A stretch of DNA of 35,018 nt from Veillonellaceae bacterium (GCA_012798135.1 JAAZNU010000045.1:1-35018), one strand, 5' to 3'; shown: positions 7,949 through 16,571, counted from the first letter of the stretch. Made by a program: numbers and translations. Notes: generated from the letters alone by a model not told the origin.

Positions 7949-9505
7949 CTATACTACTTTTGTCGTCCAATCCTCAACATTCCAGATGTCGCTGACCCAA
8001 TCCTCGTAAAAATCCGGTTCATGCGACACCAGCAGGATGGTCCCCCGAAACTCCATCAAAGCCCGCTTCAGCTCAGCCTTGGCGTCCTGATCCAGATGGT
8101 TCGTCGGTTCATCCAGCACCAGCCAGTTCACTTTCCGCAGCATTAGCTTGCATAAGCGGACTTTGGCGTTCTCGCCGCCGCTCAGCACCTGCATCTGGCT
8201 GGTGATATGCTCGTTGGTCAGGCCGCAACGGGCCAACGCTGCCCGGACTTCGGCGTTGCTAAGCCCGGGATATTCTTGCCAGACTTCCTCCAGGGCGGTA
8301 TTGGTATTGTCGCGGCTGGATTCCTGCTCAAAATAGCCGGGAAACAAAAATTCGCCCAGCTGGACCTGCCCGTCAAACGCCGGAATCTGTCCCAACAACG
8401 TCTTCAGCAGCGTAGTTTTGCCGAGACCGTTGACGCCGCGTATCGCAACTTTTTTGCCCCGTTCCAGCGCCAACGCCACTGGTCGGGTCAAGGGATCGCC
8501 ATAACCCAGCACCAGATTTTCCGCTTCAACAATGACTCGTCCCGGCGTGCGGGCTTCCCGGAACTGGAAGGTCGGCTTGGGTTTTTCCCGCGGTTTCTCC
8601 ACGACCTCCATCTTATCCAGCCACTTTTGACGGCTGTTGGCCATCCCGCGCGTGGCCACCCGGGCTTTGTTGCGGGCGATAAAATCCTCCAGACGTTCGA
8701 CTTCCTGCTGTTGCCGCTCATACGCACGATTTTCCTGATTTTTTTTAATGGCGTACAACTGCTGGAATTGTTCGTAGTTGCCGGAATAGCGGGTTAACAC
8801 CGTGTTTTCCACATGATAGATCACATTGACGACTTCGTTCAGAAACGGAATATCGTGCGAAACCAGAATGAAGCTGTTCTCATAGTTGGTCAGGTAGCGC
8901 TTCAGCCACTCGATATGTTCGACGTCCAGATAATTGGTCGGTTCGTCCAGAATCAGGATCGTCGGGTTCTGCAATAACAGCTTGGTCAGCAGCACCTTGG
9001 TCCGCTGTCCACCGCTCAGGTCGCTGACGTCCCGGTCCAGGCCGATTTCGCCAAGGCCCAGGCCGTTGGCGACTTCCTCGATCTTGGCATCGAGCGTGTA
9101 GAAACCGCTGTGATCCAGCAGATCCTGCAATTCACCAACATCCGCCATCATCTTGTCCAGCTCGGCCGGGGCCGCCTCGCCCATCCGATCATAGATGCCC
9201 AGCATCTCCGTTTCCCAGTCGAACATCGCCTGAAATGCCGTGCGCAAAATATCCCGGATGGTTTTCCCCTTGGTCAGCACCGCGTGTTGATCCAAATAGC
9301 CGACCGTGACGCGGTTGGACCACTCCACCTTGCCGGCATCGGGCTGCAACTGGCCGGTAATGATGCTGAGAAAGGTGGACTTTCCTTCGCCATTGGCGCC
9401 AATCAGCCCAACATGTTCACCCTTCAGAAGGCGGAACGATGCGTCCTCCAAAATTTGCCGCGCACCAAAGCCGTGGCTGACATTTTCAACAGTTAAGACA
9501 CTCAT
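7949..9505 (-). CDS. ABC-F family ATPase (YkpA/YbiT-like)
   Basis: This 518-residue soluble protein has two fused ABC ATPase domains and no membrane segment. Domain 1 has Walker A GANGEGKST (about 36-44), signature LSGGQ and DEPTNYLD. Domain 2 has Walker A GVNGLGKTT (about 344-352), signature LSGGE and DEPTNHLD. Between them is a charged linker rich in Arg/Gln/Glu, as in ribosome-associated ABC-F translation factors. These act on stalled or antibiotic-bound ribosomes; the exact role is unknown. The ATG start follows GGGGAGAG. It is second in a cluster that starts with a cupin gene. Confidence 0.92.
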   Translation of the reverse strand: MSVLTVENVSHGFGARQILEDASFRLLKGEHVGLIGANGEGKSTFLSIITGQLQPDAGKVEWSNRVTVGYLDQHAVLTKGKTIRDILRTAFQAMFDWETEMLGIYDRMGEAAPAELDKMMADVGELQDLLDHSGFYTLDAKIEEVANGLGLGEIGLDRDVSDLSGGQRTKVLLTKLLLQNPTILILDEPTNYLDVEHIEWLKRYLTNYENSFILVSHDIPFLNEVVNVIYHVENTVLTRYSGNYEQFQQLYAIKKNQENRAYERQQQEVERLEDFIARNKARVATRGMANSRQKWLDKMEVVEKPREKPKPTFQFREARTPGRVIVEAENLVLGYGDPLTRPVALALERGKKVAIRGVNGLGKTTLLKTLLGQIPAFDGQVQLGEFLFPGYFEQESSRDNTNTALEEVWQEYPGLSNAEVRAALARCGLTNEHITSQMQVLSGGENAKVRLCKLMLRKVNWLVLDEPTNHLDQDAKAELKRALMEFRGTILLVSHEPDFYEDWVSDIWNVEDWTTKVV

Positions 9506-9592
9506 GACAGTTTATTCTCTCCCCGAAATAAAATAGCAAAAGCACAGTATGCATTATTTTATCGCAAGGATCGAGTCGGCGTCAAAACCTTC

Positions 9593-9913
9593 TTATAGAT
9601 AATCCTGCCGGACCGGATAGAACACTTCGATCGCTTCGGCCCGTTCGACGACTTTTGCGCTGTGCTCGACATCCCCCGGCACGGCCCAGCTGTCGCCCGG
9701 CGCCATTTCGCAGGATTCACCGCCAATCGTCAGGATCAGGCGTCCGGACACCAGAAAGCCGATCTGTTCATGCGGATGCTTGTGCGCCGGCAATTCTGAG
9801 CCAGCTTCCAGAACGAACTCCGTCATCAAGGTGTGGGCGCCGACGGCCAGAGTCTTTCTTTGAATGCCGGGAGCAATCGCCAACAAGGGTTTTTCCGGAT
9901 TTTTAACAAACAT
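9593..9913 (-). CDS. Small cupin-domain protein
   Basis: This single cupin barrel has 106 residues. Motif 1 is in GSELPAHKHPHEQIGFLVSG (HxH and Glu metal ligands) and motif 2 in PGDSWAVPGDVEHSA with the final His. The frame is open 22 codons further upstream, but the ATG at 9913 has AGGGAT just ahead and begins directly with conserved sequence, so it is preferred. Single cupins of this kind bind a metal and may be isomerases, dioxygenase-like or sensory proteins; no substrate can be inferred. It lies 87 bases ahead of the ABC-F gene on the same strand. Confidence 0.8.
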   Translation of the reverse strand: MFVKNPEKPLLAIAPGIQRKTLAVGAHTLMTEFVLEAGSELPAHKHPHEQIGFLVSGRLILTIGGESCEMAPGDSWAVPGDVEHSAKVVERAEAIEVFYPVRQDYL

Positions 9914-10030
9914 TTCATCCCTACTTTCTTTGTGTTTGGTAGTCAAATACCTATCCCTACAATTCGCAATCAACATCAAAAAATCCTACGCGGATTGCCC
10001 GACACCAGACGAATTCTTTCCGGCAAGGGT

Positions 10031-10059
10031 TTGCAGTCACCAGTCGGATAGCGCATAAT
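10031..10059 (+). promoter_or_regulatory. Sigma-A-type promoter of the pyridoxal kinase operon
   Basis: TTGCAG and CATAAT are separated by 17 bases and lie about 33 bases before the start codon. An AAGGAGG ribosome site sits between promoter and gene. No riboswitch-like structure is visible in the short leader. Confidence 0.55.
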
Positions 10060-10091
10060 AATAGTCAGAATCGCCAACAAGGAGGCGCTCC

Positions 10092-10976
10092 ATGACCCCT
10101 TTCCGCATAAAAAAAGTGGCGGCCATCCATGATTTATCCTGTATCGGCCGATGTTCCCTGACAGTCATTCTGCCGATCTTGTCCTGCCTGGGCATTCAGG
10201 CATGCCCGTTGCCGACGGCGGTACTGAGTACCCATCCCGGTGGGTTCACCGGCGTATCGGTTTATGACTTTGCGCAGCACATACCGGATTTTTCGGCGCA
10301 CTGGCGCCGCGAGGGAATCGAGTTCGATGCCATCTATTGCGGGTTTCTCGCCTCGGAACGACAAATTTCCCTGGTCGCTCAATTCATCGATGATTTCTCC
10401 GCCAACCATCCCCGGATCCTGGTGGACCCGGTCATGGGCGACGACGGCCGTCTCTATTCCATCTGCACGGATGCCATGAAAGGGAAAATTCGGGCTCTGG
10501 TAGAAAAAGCCGGCATTATTACGCCGAATTACACGGAAGCCTGTTTCCTGCTGGATGAGCCCTGGCAGTGCGAGATTACCGCAGCGGATGAAATTCAGCC
10601 CTGGCTACGCCGACTGGCCGCAATGGGGCCGACGCAAATCGTCATCACCGGCATTCCCCTGCCTGGCCATAAAATTGCCAACCTGGGATTTGACCGACCG
10701 ACCGGGCAAAGTTGGCAATTCATCACTGACTATATTCCCGTCAAATACCCGGGAACGGGTGATGCGTTTGCCAGCGTTTTGCTGGGAAAACTGTTGGCGG
10801 GGCTTTCCCTGTGCGAGGCCATCCGGGCCGCCGGCGATTTTGTCGCCGCCGCCGTTCGACTGTCCGCCGCATCGGGAATGCCCACCCGGGAAGGAATTCT
10901 GCTGGAATCCTGCCTCGGCCGACTTTGTTCAGGCCAGACCACTTGGAAATCGTTGGAGGATATCGGTCATGCCTGA
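10092..10976 (+). CDS. pdxK: Pyridoxal/pyridoxamine kinase
   Basis: This 294-residue ribokinase-fold enzyme phosphorylates B6 vitamers with ATP in the salvage route to PLP. Supporting features are the N-terminal VAAIHDLSCIGRCSLTVILPIL, typical of PdxK/PdxY, LPTAVLSTHPGGF with substrate-binding residues, DPVMGDDGRLY near 112-122, TPNYTEACFLL, and the anion-hole/catalytic GTGDAF near 219-224. The ATG follows AAGGAGG. The next gene, an ECF S component, starts inside its last codons, which suggests both serve vitamin B6 salvage. The alternative of hydroxymethylpyrimidine kinase (ThiD) is less likely from the N-terminal sequence. Confidence 0.82.
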   Translation: MTPFRIKKVAAIHDLSCIGRCSLTVILPILSCLGIQACPLPTAVLSTHPGGFTGVSVYDFAQHIPDFSAHWRREGIEFDAIYCGFLASERQISLVAQFIDDFSANHPRILVDPVMGDDGRLYSICTDAMKGKIRALVEKAGIITPNYTEACFLLDEPWQCEITAADEIQPWLRRLAAMGPTQIVITGIPLPGHKIANLGFDRPTGQSWQFITDYIPVKYPGTGDAFASVLLGKLLAGLSLCEAIRAAGDFVAAAVRLSAASGMPTREGILLESCLGRLCSGQTTWKSLEDIGHA

Positions 10977-11505
10977 CCGCAGAAAGCTGACCATCCAAGA
11001 CATCGTGTCTATCGGCGCCCTGGCCAGCATGTGCGCCATTGCCACCGCCATCAAGATCCCGGTGGGAATCGGTGCCATGGTACATCTGGGAACCGCCTTC
11101 ATGTTCACCGTAGCCATGACGTTTGGCGGCCTGTATGCCGGCTTGTCCGCCGCAATTGGTTCGGCATTCTTTGACCTGTTGATGGGTTTTTCCCCGTACA
11201 CGCCCTGGTCGTTTGCTATCAAAGGAACTGCCGGCCTGATCGCCGGCCTGATCGCCCACGGGCTGTGGCCGCAAGAAAACTTCGCCGCCGGCGCCGCTTC
11301 CCCCTGGTCGCTGGTTCGGGCGATAATCGGCTGCATCGCCGCCGCCCTTTGGACCCTCGCCGGTTACATCCTAGCCTGGCGGCAGGTTACCGGCAGCCTA
11401 TCCGTGGCCTTGGCCAACATTCCCGCTTCCCTGCTGACCTCGGTGGTAGGTCTCATCATTTCCCTGTTGTTGGCGCCAAGATTAAAAAAAGCTTTGCGCC
11501 GTTAG
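10969..11505 (+). CDS. ECF transporter S component, probably for vitamin B6
   Basis: This 178-residue hydrophobic protein has about five or six membrane segments and typical S-component features: an N-terminal IQDIVSIGALASMCAIATAIKIPVG and a middle stretch of small residues with GTAGLIAGLIAH. It lacks transporter ATPase motifs, so it must pair with a shared ECF module encoded elsewhere. The ATG at 10969 overlaps the kinase stop by eight bases (ATGCCTGA) and has GGAGGA eight bases upstream. Kinase-S-component pairs of this type are predicted pyridoxine transporters (PdxU-like). The substrate is inferred from this coupling. Confidence 0.75.
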   Translation: MPDRRKLTIQDIVSIGALASMCAIATAIKIPVGIGAMVHLGTAFMFTVAMTFGGLYAGLSAAIGSAFFDLLMGFSPYTPWSFAIKGTAGLIAGLIAHGLWPQENFAAGAASPWSLVRAIIGCIAAALWTLAGYILAWRQVTGSLSVALANIPASLLTSVVGLIISLLLAPRLKKALRR

Positions 11506-11598
11506 CAGGAAAAAGCTGTTCGGCGTCAAAGAATTACTTAGTTCTAATACGCTTCCAAGATTTCTCGCGCCCATTCTTGCTCATGAGGAGTTGTCGGC

Positions 11599-12753
11599 GT
11601 GCCTATAAAAATAGCTGTTATTGGCGCCAATCCGGCCAACGTGGAAGAAATTCGCAACGTCGTGGTGGAAAGCCTGGGCGGAATCATTGAGCTCGAGACC
11701 GCCACGATTGATCGCTATCGGCATCTGACCGACGCCGACCTGTATGTTTGTCTGGTCAATCGCCAGGAACAAATGGAAGAAGCATTTGGCGCCGAAAAGG
11801 TTGTGGCGCTGGAATTTGTGCCGCCGGTCGAATATTTTCTCGCCCTCAGCCGGATTCCGGCCGGCACGCCGATGCTCATATTCAACAACAGCCTGGCCGG
11901 CACCCGGGTGCTGCTGGCGCATCTGCAGAAATATGGTCTGATGCACCTGAGCTACGACATCGTGGCCTATGACGAAATGGAGTATGCGGCAGTCGCCAAA
12001 AAAATCGCCGCCGCCAGATATATCACGGGTGGAAGTTCCTATGTCGGCCCCGGCAAGGACCTCTACGAATTTTTCGGCTCTTATTTGTCCCCCGATGCCC
12101 AGGTTCTCGTCAGTCCGCCCCGCAACGCAACATCCGACTCCATCAGTCGCCTTTGCCAGGCTTTTTCGCGGCTTCAGCAGAACATCATCACGGAAGAGCT
12201 CACCCGGCTGGCCACCATTGATTATTTGACACAGATTCCGAACCGGCGGACATTCGACGAAACCCTGTCCGTGGAATGGAAACGGGCCCATCGTGATGGC
12301 ACGTTGATTGTCGTGGGGATGCTGGACCTTGATTTTTTCAAGCCTTACAACGACCATTACGGGCATATGGCCGGTGATCGTTGCCTGCAGGCCATCGCCA
12401 AAGCCTTAAAAGACGCTTTGAACCGGCCGGGTGATTTTTGCGCCCGCTATGGCGGGGAAGAATTCGCGATGATTCTCCCCAACACCAATGTGGAGGGGGC
12501 CAACAGAGTCCTGGGACGGATGCGTCAATCCGTGATCGACTTGGCAATCGGTCACGGGTTCTCGCCGACAGCCGCCATGATCACGATCAGTGCAGGCTTC
12601 ACCGGCACTGTTCCCATCTCGGACAAGGATGCCATGGTCGCTCTGCAGACTGCGGACAACGCGCTTTACCAAGCCAAACTTCAGGGCCGTAACCGCGTCG
12701 TCTTCCAGCCGTTTTTCAGCCACGCTTACGTTAAAACAGAAACCGAAGGATGA
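11599..12753 (+). CDS. Diguanylate cyclase with unrecognised N-terminal domain
   Basis: This 384-residue protein makes c-di-GMP from two GTP. The C-terminal GGDEF domain (about 208-375) has the active-site loop GGEEF near 285-289, a DLDFFKPYNDHYGHMAGD substrate segment and an inhibitory I-site RPGD exactly five residues before GGEEF, so it should be active and product-inhibited. The N-terminal 190 residues begin with a beta-strand/turn KIAVIGANPANVEE and look like a soluble alpha/beta receiver- or PrpR-N-like sensory fold, but I cannot name it. No membrane segment is visible. The start is a GTG after GAGGAG. A strong terminator follows. Confidence 0.9.
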   Translation: MPIKIAVIGANPANVEEIRNVVVESLGGIIELETATIDRYRHLTDADLYVCLVNRQEQMEEAFGAEKVVALEFVPPVEYFLALSRIPAGTPMLIFNNSLAGTRVLLAHLQKYGLMHLSYDIVAYDEMEYAAVAKKIAAARYITGGSSYVGPGKDLYEFFGSYLSPDAQVLVSPPRNATSDSISRLCQAFSRLQQNIITEELTRLATIDYLTQIPNRRTFDETLSVEWKRAHRDGTLIVVGMLDLDFFKPYNDHYGHMAGDRCLQAIAKALKDALNRPGDFCARYGGEEFAMILPNTNVEGANRVLGRMRQSVIDLAIGHGFSPTAAMITISAGFTGTVPISDKDAMVALQTADNALYQAKLQGRNRVVFQPFFSHAYVKTETEG

Positions 12754-12757
12754 CGCA

Positions 12758-12798
12758 GAACATCAAAAAAGCCGGCTCAGCCGGCTTTTTTGATGTTC
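12758..12798. terminator. Bidirectional Rho-independent terminator
   Basis: A perfect 19-bp inverted repeat with a 3-base loop has an A6 run on its left arm and a T6 run on its right arm, so it can stop transcription in both directions. It separates the diguanylate cyclase (+) from the permease (-), whose stop codon touches the right arm. Confidence 0.93.
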
Positions 12799-14518
12799 AA
12801 TGTTCAAACGAAAATTCGACGTGGCACATGCCGTTTTTCTGCTCGACCTGAATCCGCCGGGCATACCGCCGGACCAGGAACCCGGATAGTTTGCCGGCGG
12901 CGCCTTCATCCGCAATCAGTTCTTCCTCGCTGGGCCGGGATTGCGGCAGCACCGGCGCAATTCCGGCATAGGAAACCTTCGCCGTCATGCTGAATTCCTC
13001 AAAGCCGACATCCAGACGAACTTTACCGGTCGCCAATTGCTCAATTTCAATAAGCTGCAAAAATTCTTCCACCGTAAACAAAACCCTGTGCACCACTTCC
13101 CGGCGCGCGCCCCAGGCCTCGCCATTCTCTTCCAGGAAAGCGGCCAACCGTTCCGGATATTCAGCCAGCTCCAATTCGATGACCTGATGGCTGGCAATCC
13201 CGATCCGAAACAACAACGTCAGCAAAATGGCGGTCACCGAGGCCATGGCGATGGGCGAGTCGAACAGCTGGGCCAGCCAGGCCGGCCAGGTGCTGCTCAT
13301 GTCCGGAACGACATCGACAGCCATGCCAAAGGCGATCGACAGCCCGAGTACGAACATTTTGCGAAAATCCAGCATCCGCGACGTGCAGACCTGCATGCCT
13401 GCCGGAAAGATGAACGCGATCTCCACCAATAAAATGACGCCGATTACCGGCCGAGGCATGACGGCCAAAAAAGTGGCGATTTGTGAAAAAAACGAAAGCA
13501 CGATCAGGAGCGCTCCCACCGCAAAGGCCACATAGCGGCTGGTCACGCCGGTGGCCACCGATAGGCCGACGCTGCCGGGGCTGGTCGTCTGAGGCAGCGC
13601 GCCGACAACTCCGCTGAATGTCGTCGCCAGTCCTTCCGCGAACAAACCATTGCCCGCCGCCCGCAGATTCAGGCGTCGCCAGTCAACCTCATTGACTTTT
13701 TGGCAGGTTGACATATTGCCGATCGTGATAATGCTGGAGCAAAGCGCCGCCACAATAAAGGCCGGCAAAAATTTTACATCAAAGCTCCAGCCACCGTGAA
13801 TGTTGGGAAACGTCATCACCGGCGCCGCCGCGACCCGGGCCAGCTTCTCGGGGTCCATCACTCCGGTGGCGTAGGCGCTGGCATAACCCACGACGATTCC
13901 CGCCAGAATCGCGTACTCCCGCAATCGCTTACCGCCCCAGATATAGAGTGCGACAATGATCAGTAATGTGAAAAATCCGACGAACAGGGCTTCCGGCGTG
14001 GTCGTCACGACACCGTGACCAGTGCCGCCGACCCCCCAGATCGCGGACATGCTATAGGAAATATAGGAGAAGGCCATCATGACGATAATCAAACCGATGA
14101 TTTCCGATGGGAACAAAACCCGCAGACGATGGATCACCCGACTGACCAGCATCTGAATCAGTCCGGACACAAACACCATACCGCTCATCAGGCCGAGGCC
14201 GCCGCTTTGAATCGTGGCGATCACTGCCGGGAAATAGGCGGTTCCGGTTTCATGCGCACAAAAGTATCCCGACCCGACCGGTCCTTTGCCCAGCGCCTGA
14301 AAGATAGTGCCGACGCCCATGGCGATCATCATCAGGCTGACCGCATCACGGGCCATGTCCACCGTACCGCCGGCCATGGTCACGACCACCACCGGAAACA
14401 CCAGCTCTACCGACAACATGGCCACATGCTGCATGACCAGAGGAATAATCGTCCCGACTGGGGGCTTGTCATGGACACCGTACGTTATGCTTCCTGGTTT
14501 TGCGGATCCTCCGTGCAC
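12797..14518 (-). CDS. NCS2 uracil/xanthine permease with C-terminal cytosolic domain
   Basis: This 573-residue protein has an NCS2 (nucleobase-cation symporter 2) core over residues 1 to about 445. It carries many membrane segments, the QHVAML motif in the first helix and the conserved ALPQTTSPGSVGLSVATGV region of the substrate site. It is predicted to import uracil, xanthine or a related base. Canonical members end near 430-460 residues; here about 123 extra soluble residues (451-573) follow. Their order (a helix with VEEFLQLIEIE, strands VRLDVGFEEFSMTAKVSYAG, then GKLSGFLVRRYARRIQVE and a final strand) resembles an RsbW-like GHKL ATPase fold without clear ATP-binding Asn/Gly motifs. The start is a GTG preceded by GGGAGGAG. 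Specificity is not decidable. Confidence 0.85.
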   Translation of the reverse strand: MHGGSAKPGSITYGVHDKPPVGTIIPLVMQHVAMLSVELVFPVVVVTMAGGTVDMARDAVSLMMIAMGVGTIFQALGKGPVGSGYFCAHETGTAYFPAVIATIQSGGLGLMSGMVFVSGLIQMLVSRVIHRLRVLFPSEIIGLIIVMMAFSYISYSMSAIWGVGGTGHGVVTTTPEALFVGFFTLLIIVALYIWGGKRLREYAILAGIVVGYASAYATGVMDPEKLARVAAAPVMTFPNIHGGWSFDVKFLPAFIVAALCSSIITIGNMSTCQKVNEVDWRRLNLRAAGNGLFAEGLATTFSGVVGALPQTTSPGSVGLSVATGVTSRYVAFAVGALLIVLSFFSQIATFLAVMPRPVIGVILLVEIAFIFPAGMQVCTSRMLDFRKMFVLGLSIAFGMAVDVVPDMSSTWPAWLAQLFDSPIAMASVTAILLTLLFRIGIASHQVIELELAEYPERLAAFLEENGEAWGARREVVHRVLFTVEEFLQLIEIEQLATGKVRLDVGFEEFSMTAKVSYAGIAPVLPQSRPSEEELIADEGAAGKLSGFLVRRYARRIQVEQKNGMCHVEFSFEH

Positions 14519-14823
14519 GGAGCTACTCCTCCCTCTGCGCTATCTGCCGCCGCATTTTCGATTGTTGGGGAGCAATGAATGACTAATTGCCGCTTCTGAT
14601 CCCGGCTCAACCGTTTAATTTCCCATTCGCGGCGCTGGGCGGCCGGCTTGTCCGCGCATTCCTCCCAGTATACGAGGCGCACCGGGCCGCGGCCGCGAGT
14701 GTATCTGGCGCCGGAGCCGGCATTATGAGCGGCCACCCTTGCGGCCACGTCATTGGTCCAGCCCGTATAAAAAGTGCCATCGCTACATTCCACCATGTAA
14801 ATGAAGGCCCTGCTCAATCCCAC
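14485..14823 (-). CDS. GIY-YIG domain protein (YhbQ/YazA-like, UPF0213)
   Basis: A single-domain GIY-YIG nuclease-fold protein of about 112 residues. Motifs are FIYMVECSDGTFYTGWTNDVAARVAAHN (the GIY-YIG pair appears as IYM and YTG), GARYTRGRGPVRLVYWEEC and REWEIKRLSRDQK. The family acts on DNA in a few studied cases; its cellular role is unsettled. A TTG at 14844 could extend the frame, but the GTG at 14823 is preceded by GGAGG at suitable distance and overlaps the upstream stop by ten bases, so it is preferred. The 3' end overlaps the permease start by 34 bases. The last 25 residues are a low-complexity tail. Confidence 0.85.
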   Translation of the reverse strand: MGLSRAFIYMVECSDGTFYTGWTNDVAARVAAHNAGSGARYTRGRGPVRLVYWEECADKPAAQRREWEIKRLSRDQKRQLVIHCSPTIENAAADSAEGGVAPCTEDPQNQEA

Positions 14824-15146
14824 CCCTGCCAAACCTCCGGACAATATCCGACCGTGGCTTTGGCACCGTTCCGAACAATCGGTGTCCGGAGCAGCAACGG
14901 ATGTTGCAGCAGCATTTCATCACGGTTGGCAACGATATATTGCATGTTCAGCCGAATATATTCTTTACCGCCCCGATCCAATAGATTGTCCGCGCCGACG
15001 GCGGTTTTGATTTTGTCCAGTTCCCCTTTTGACAGGCCCCGTTCCGTTAGATCAACAAAATGGTAGGGAATTCGGCGCTCTTTAAAGTAGCGTTCGGCTT
15101 TCTGGGTATCGCGGCATTTCTTCGTGCCGAAAACCTGAATATTCAT
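14814..15146 (-). CDS. ArsC/Spx-family thioredoxin-fold protein
   Basis: A protein of about 110 residues of the ArsC family (Spx, MgsR, YffB relatives). Recognisable are IQVFGTKKCRDTQKAERYFKERRIPYHFVDL, with a single Cys of the C-x-x-T type near residue 10, and a later LLLRTPIVRNG with the conserved Arg-Thr-Pro. It lacks the CxxC of Spx. It may be a reductase-like or regulatory protein. The frame is open to an ATG at 15182, but a TATAAT box lies just eight bases ahead of that codon, so the ATG at 15146 is preferred. First gene of the ArsC-like, GIY-YIG, permease cluster. Confidence 0.82.
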   Translation of the reverse strand: MNIQVFGTKKCRDTQKAERYFKERRIPYHFVDLTERGLSKGELDKIKTAVGADNLLDRGGKEYIRLNMQYIVANRDEMLLQHPLLLRTPIVRNGAKATVGYCPEVWQGWD

Positions 15147-15189
15147 AGCAACCGGCCCTCGCGCATGCATTATTTTCTTCATTATGATA

Positions 15190-15195
15190 ATTATA
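15190..15195 (-). promoter_or_regulatory. Probable -10 element for the ArsC-like/GIY-YIG/permease operon
   Basis: On the minus strand a perfect TATAAT lies about 44 bases upstream of the preferred start codon. No good -35 hexamer is seen 16-18 bases upstream, where the terminator of the TRAP operon lies, so the promoter call is tentative. Confidence 0.4.
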
Positions 15196-15204
15196 CACGT
15201 TTTT

Positions 15205-15240
15205 AAAAAAGCCTGCTGTCCGCTTACGGAACAGCAGGCT
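15205..15240 (-). terminator. Rho-independent terminator of the TRAP operon
   Basis: On the minus strand AGCCTGCTGT pairs perfectly with ACAGCAGGCT (10 bp, extended by three more pairs with one bulged base), followed by TTTTTT. It lies 30 bases beyond the dctM stop. Confidence 0.9.
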
Positions 15241-15269
15241 ATGATCTTCGGCCACCGTTGCCCAAACGG

Positions 15270-16571
15270 TTACTTGATCATCAGACGCGGAATCATCAGG
15301 ACAATACCCGGATAGATGGTAATTAACGCGGTAAATGCCATCATGATGACAAAAGACGGAAACGCATACTTCGCGATGGTAAACAGGTCATCGTTCACCA
15401 AGCCGTTGATGACAAACAGGTTAAAGCCGACCGGCGGCGTGATCTGCGCCACTTCAATCATCACTACCAGATAGATGCCAAACCAGATGGGATCGAACCC
15501 GGCCGCCTTGATCAACGGCAAGGCAATCGGCAAACTCATGACGATCATGGAAAAACCGTCGATCAGACACCCCAAAATAATGTACATGATCGACAAAATG
15601 ACGATCAACATATATTTGGATAGGCCCAATGTGCTGATAAAGGCGGTCAGGGTTGTCGGTATGCCCAGGTATCCCACTGCGACCGACAGAAACGACGCGC
15701 CACAAATGATCCACATGATCATGCAACTGGTTTTAACCGAACCCATCAGCGCTTCTTTCATTACCTGCCGGTCCAGGCTCTTGGTGAGCCAGGCAAAAAA
15801 TACGGACCCCAATACTCCCACGGCAGCCGCTTCCGTCGGCGTCGCCCAGCCCAGATAAATGCTGCCCAGCACCATCACAATCAGCGAAATGACCGGCAGC
15901 AGCTGGGGAATCGTTTTCCAGCGGTCGCGCCAGGTATACACCAAATCGCTGGCCGGCGCCAGCCGGGGATTCAACAGGCACCGGAGAAGCACAAACCCGC
16001 TGAATCCGGCCGCCAGAATTAATCCGGGAAGAACGCCGGCGATAAACAGTTTGCCGATGCTGACATCGGCCAATATCCCGTACACCAGCATCATCATGCT
16101 GGGCGGAATCAAAAAACCCAGGGTGCCAGCCCCCGCCAGAGAGCCCAGCACCAGGGACCGATCGTATTTTCGTTTCAGCAGCTCCGGCAGGGTAATTTTC
16201 CCGACCGTAGCCGTGGTGGCGGCCGACGATCCGCTGACGGCCGCAAACAACGTGCAGGCCACAATATTCACATGAACGAGCCGCCCCGGCAAATGGTCCA
16301 TCCAGGGAGACAAGCCATTGAACAGATTTTCGGAAATTTTACTGCGAAACAGAATTTCCCCCATCAGGACAAACAACGGCAACGCCAACATGGTGGACCC
16401 GCTGGTACTGTTCCAGGTTATGTTCGACAAGATTGCCAGCGGCGGGCTCCCGGTGAACAAAACGAAACCGACCAAGCCAACCAGGAACAGGGAAATCCCT
16501 ACCCAGACCGTGCTGAGTAAAAAAGCGGCCAAGCAGGCCAGCAGGGAAAAAGAAACAACAAATAAGTCCAC
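15270..16571 (-). CDS. dctM: TRAP transporter large permease subunit (DctM-type)
   Basis: This 433-residue membrane protein has about 12 hydrophobic segments and is the ion-coupled translocation subunit of a tripartite ATP-independent periplasmic transporter. Diagnostic stretches are LALPLFVLMGEILFRSKIS, AVSGSSAATTATVGKITLPEL, GSLAGAGTLGFLIPPSMMMLVYG, WATPTEAAAVGVLGS and MIEVAQITPPVGFNLFVINGL. The reading frame runs much further upstream, but that part is antisense-like sequence inside dctQ. The GTG at 16571 has TAGGAGG eight bases upstream and gives the family's normal length. It follows dctQ by 11 bases. Substrate probably a carboxylate, not determinable here. Confidence 0.93.
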   Translation of the reverse strand: MDLFVVSFSLLACLAAFLLSTVWVGISLFLVGLVGFVLFTGSPPLAILSNITWNSTSGSTMLALPLFVLMGEILFRSKISENLFNGLSPWMDHLPGRLVHVNIVACTLFAAVSGSSAATTATVGKITLPELLKRKYDRSLVLGSLAGAGTLGFLIPPSMMMLVYGILADVSIGKLFIAGVLPGLILAAGFSGFVLLRCLLNPRLAPASDLVYTWRDRWKTIPQLLPVISLIVMVLGSIYLGWATPTEAAAVGVLGSVFFAWLTKSLDRQVMKEALMGSVKTSCMIMWIICGASFLSVAVGYLGIPTTLTAFISTLGLSKYMLIVILSIMYIILGCLIDGFSMIVMSLPIALPLIKAAGFDPIWFGIYLVVMIEVAQITPPVGFNLFVINGLVNDDLFTIAKYAFPSFVIMMAFTALITIYPGIVLMIPRLMIK

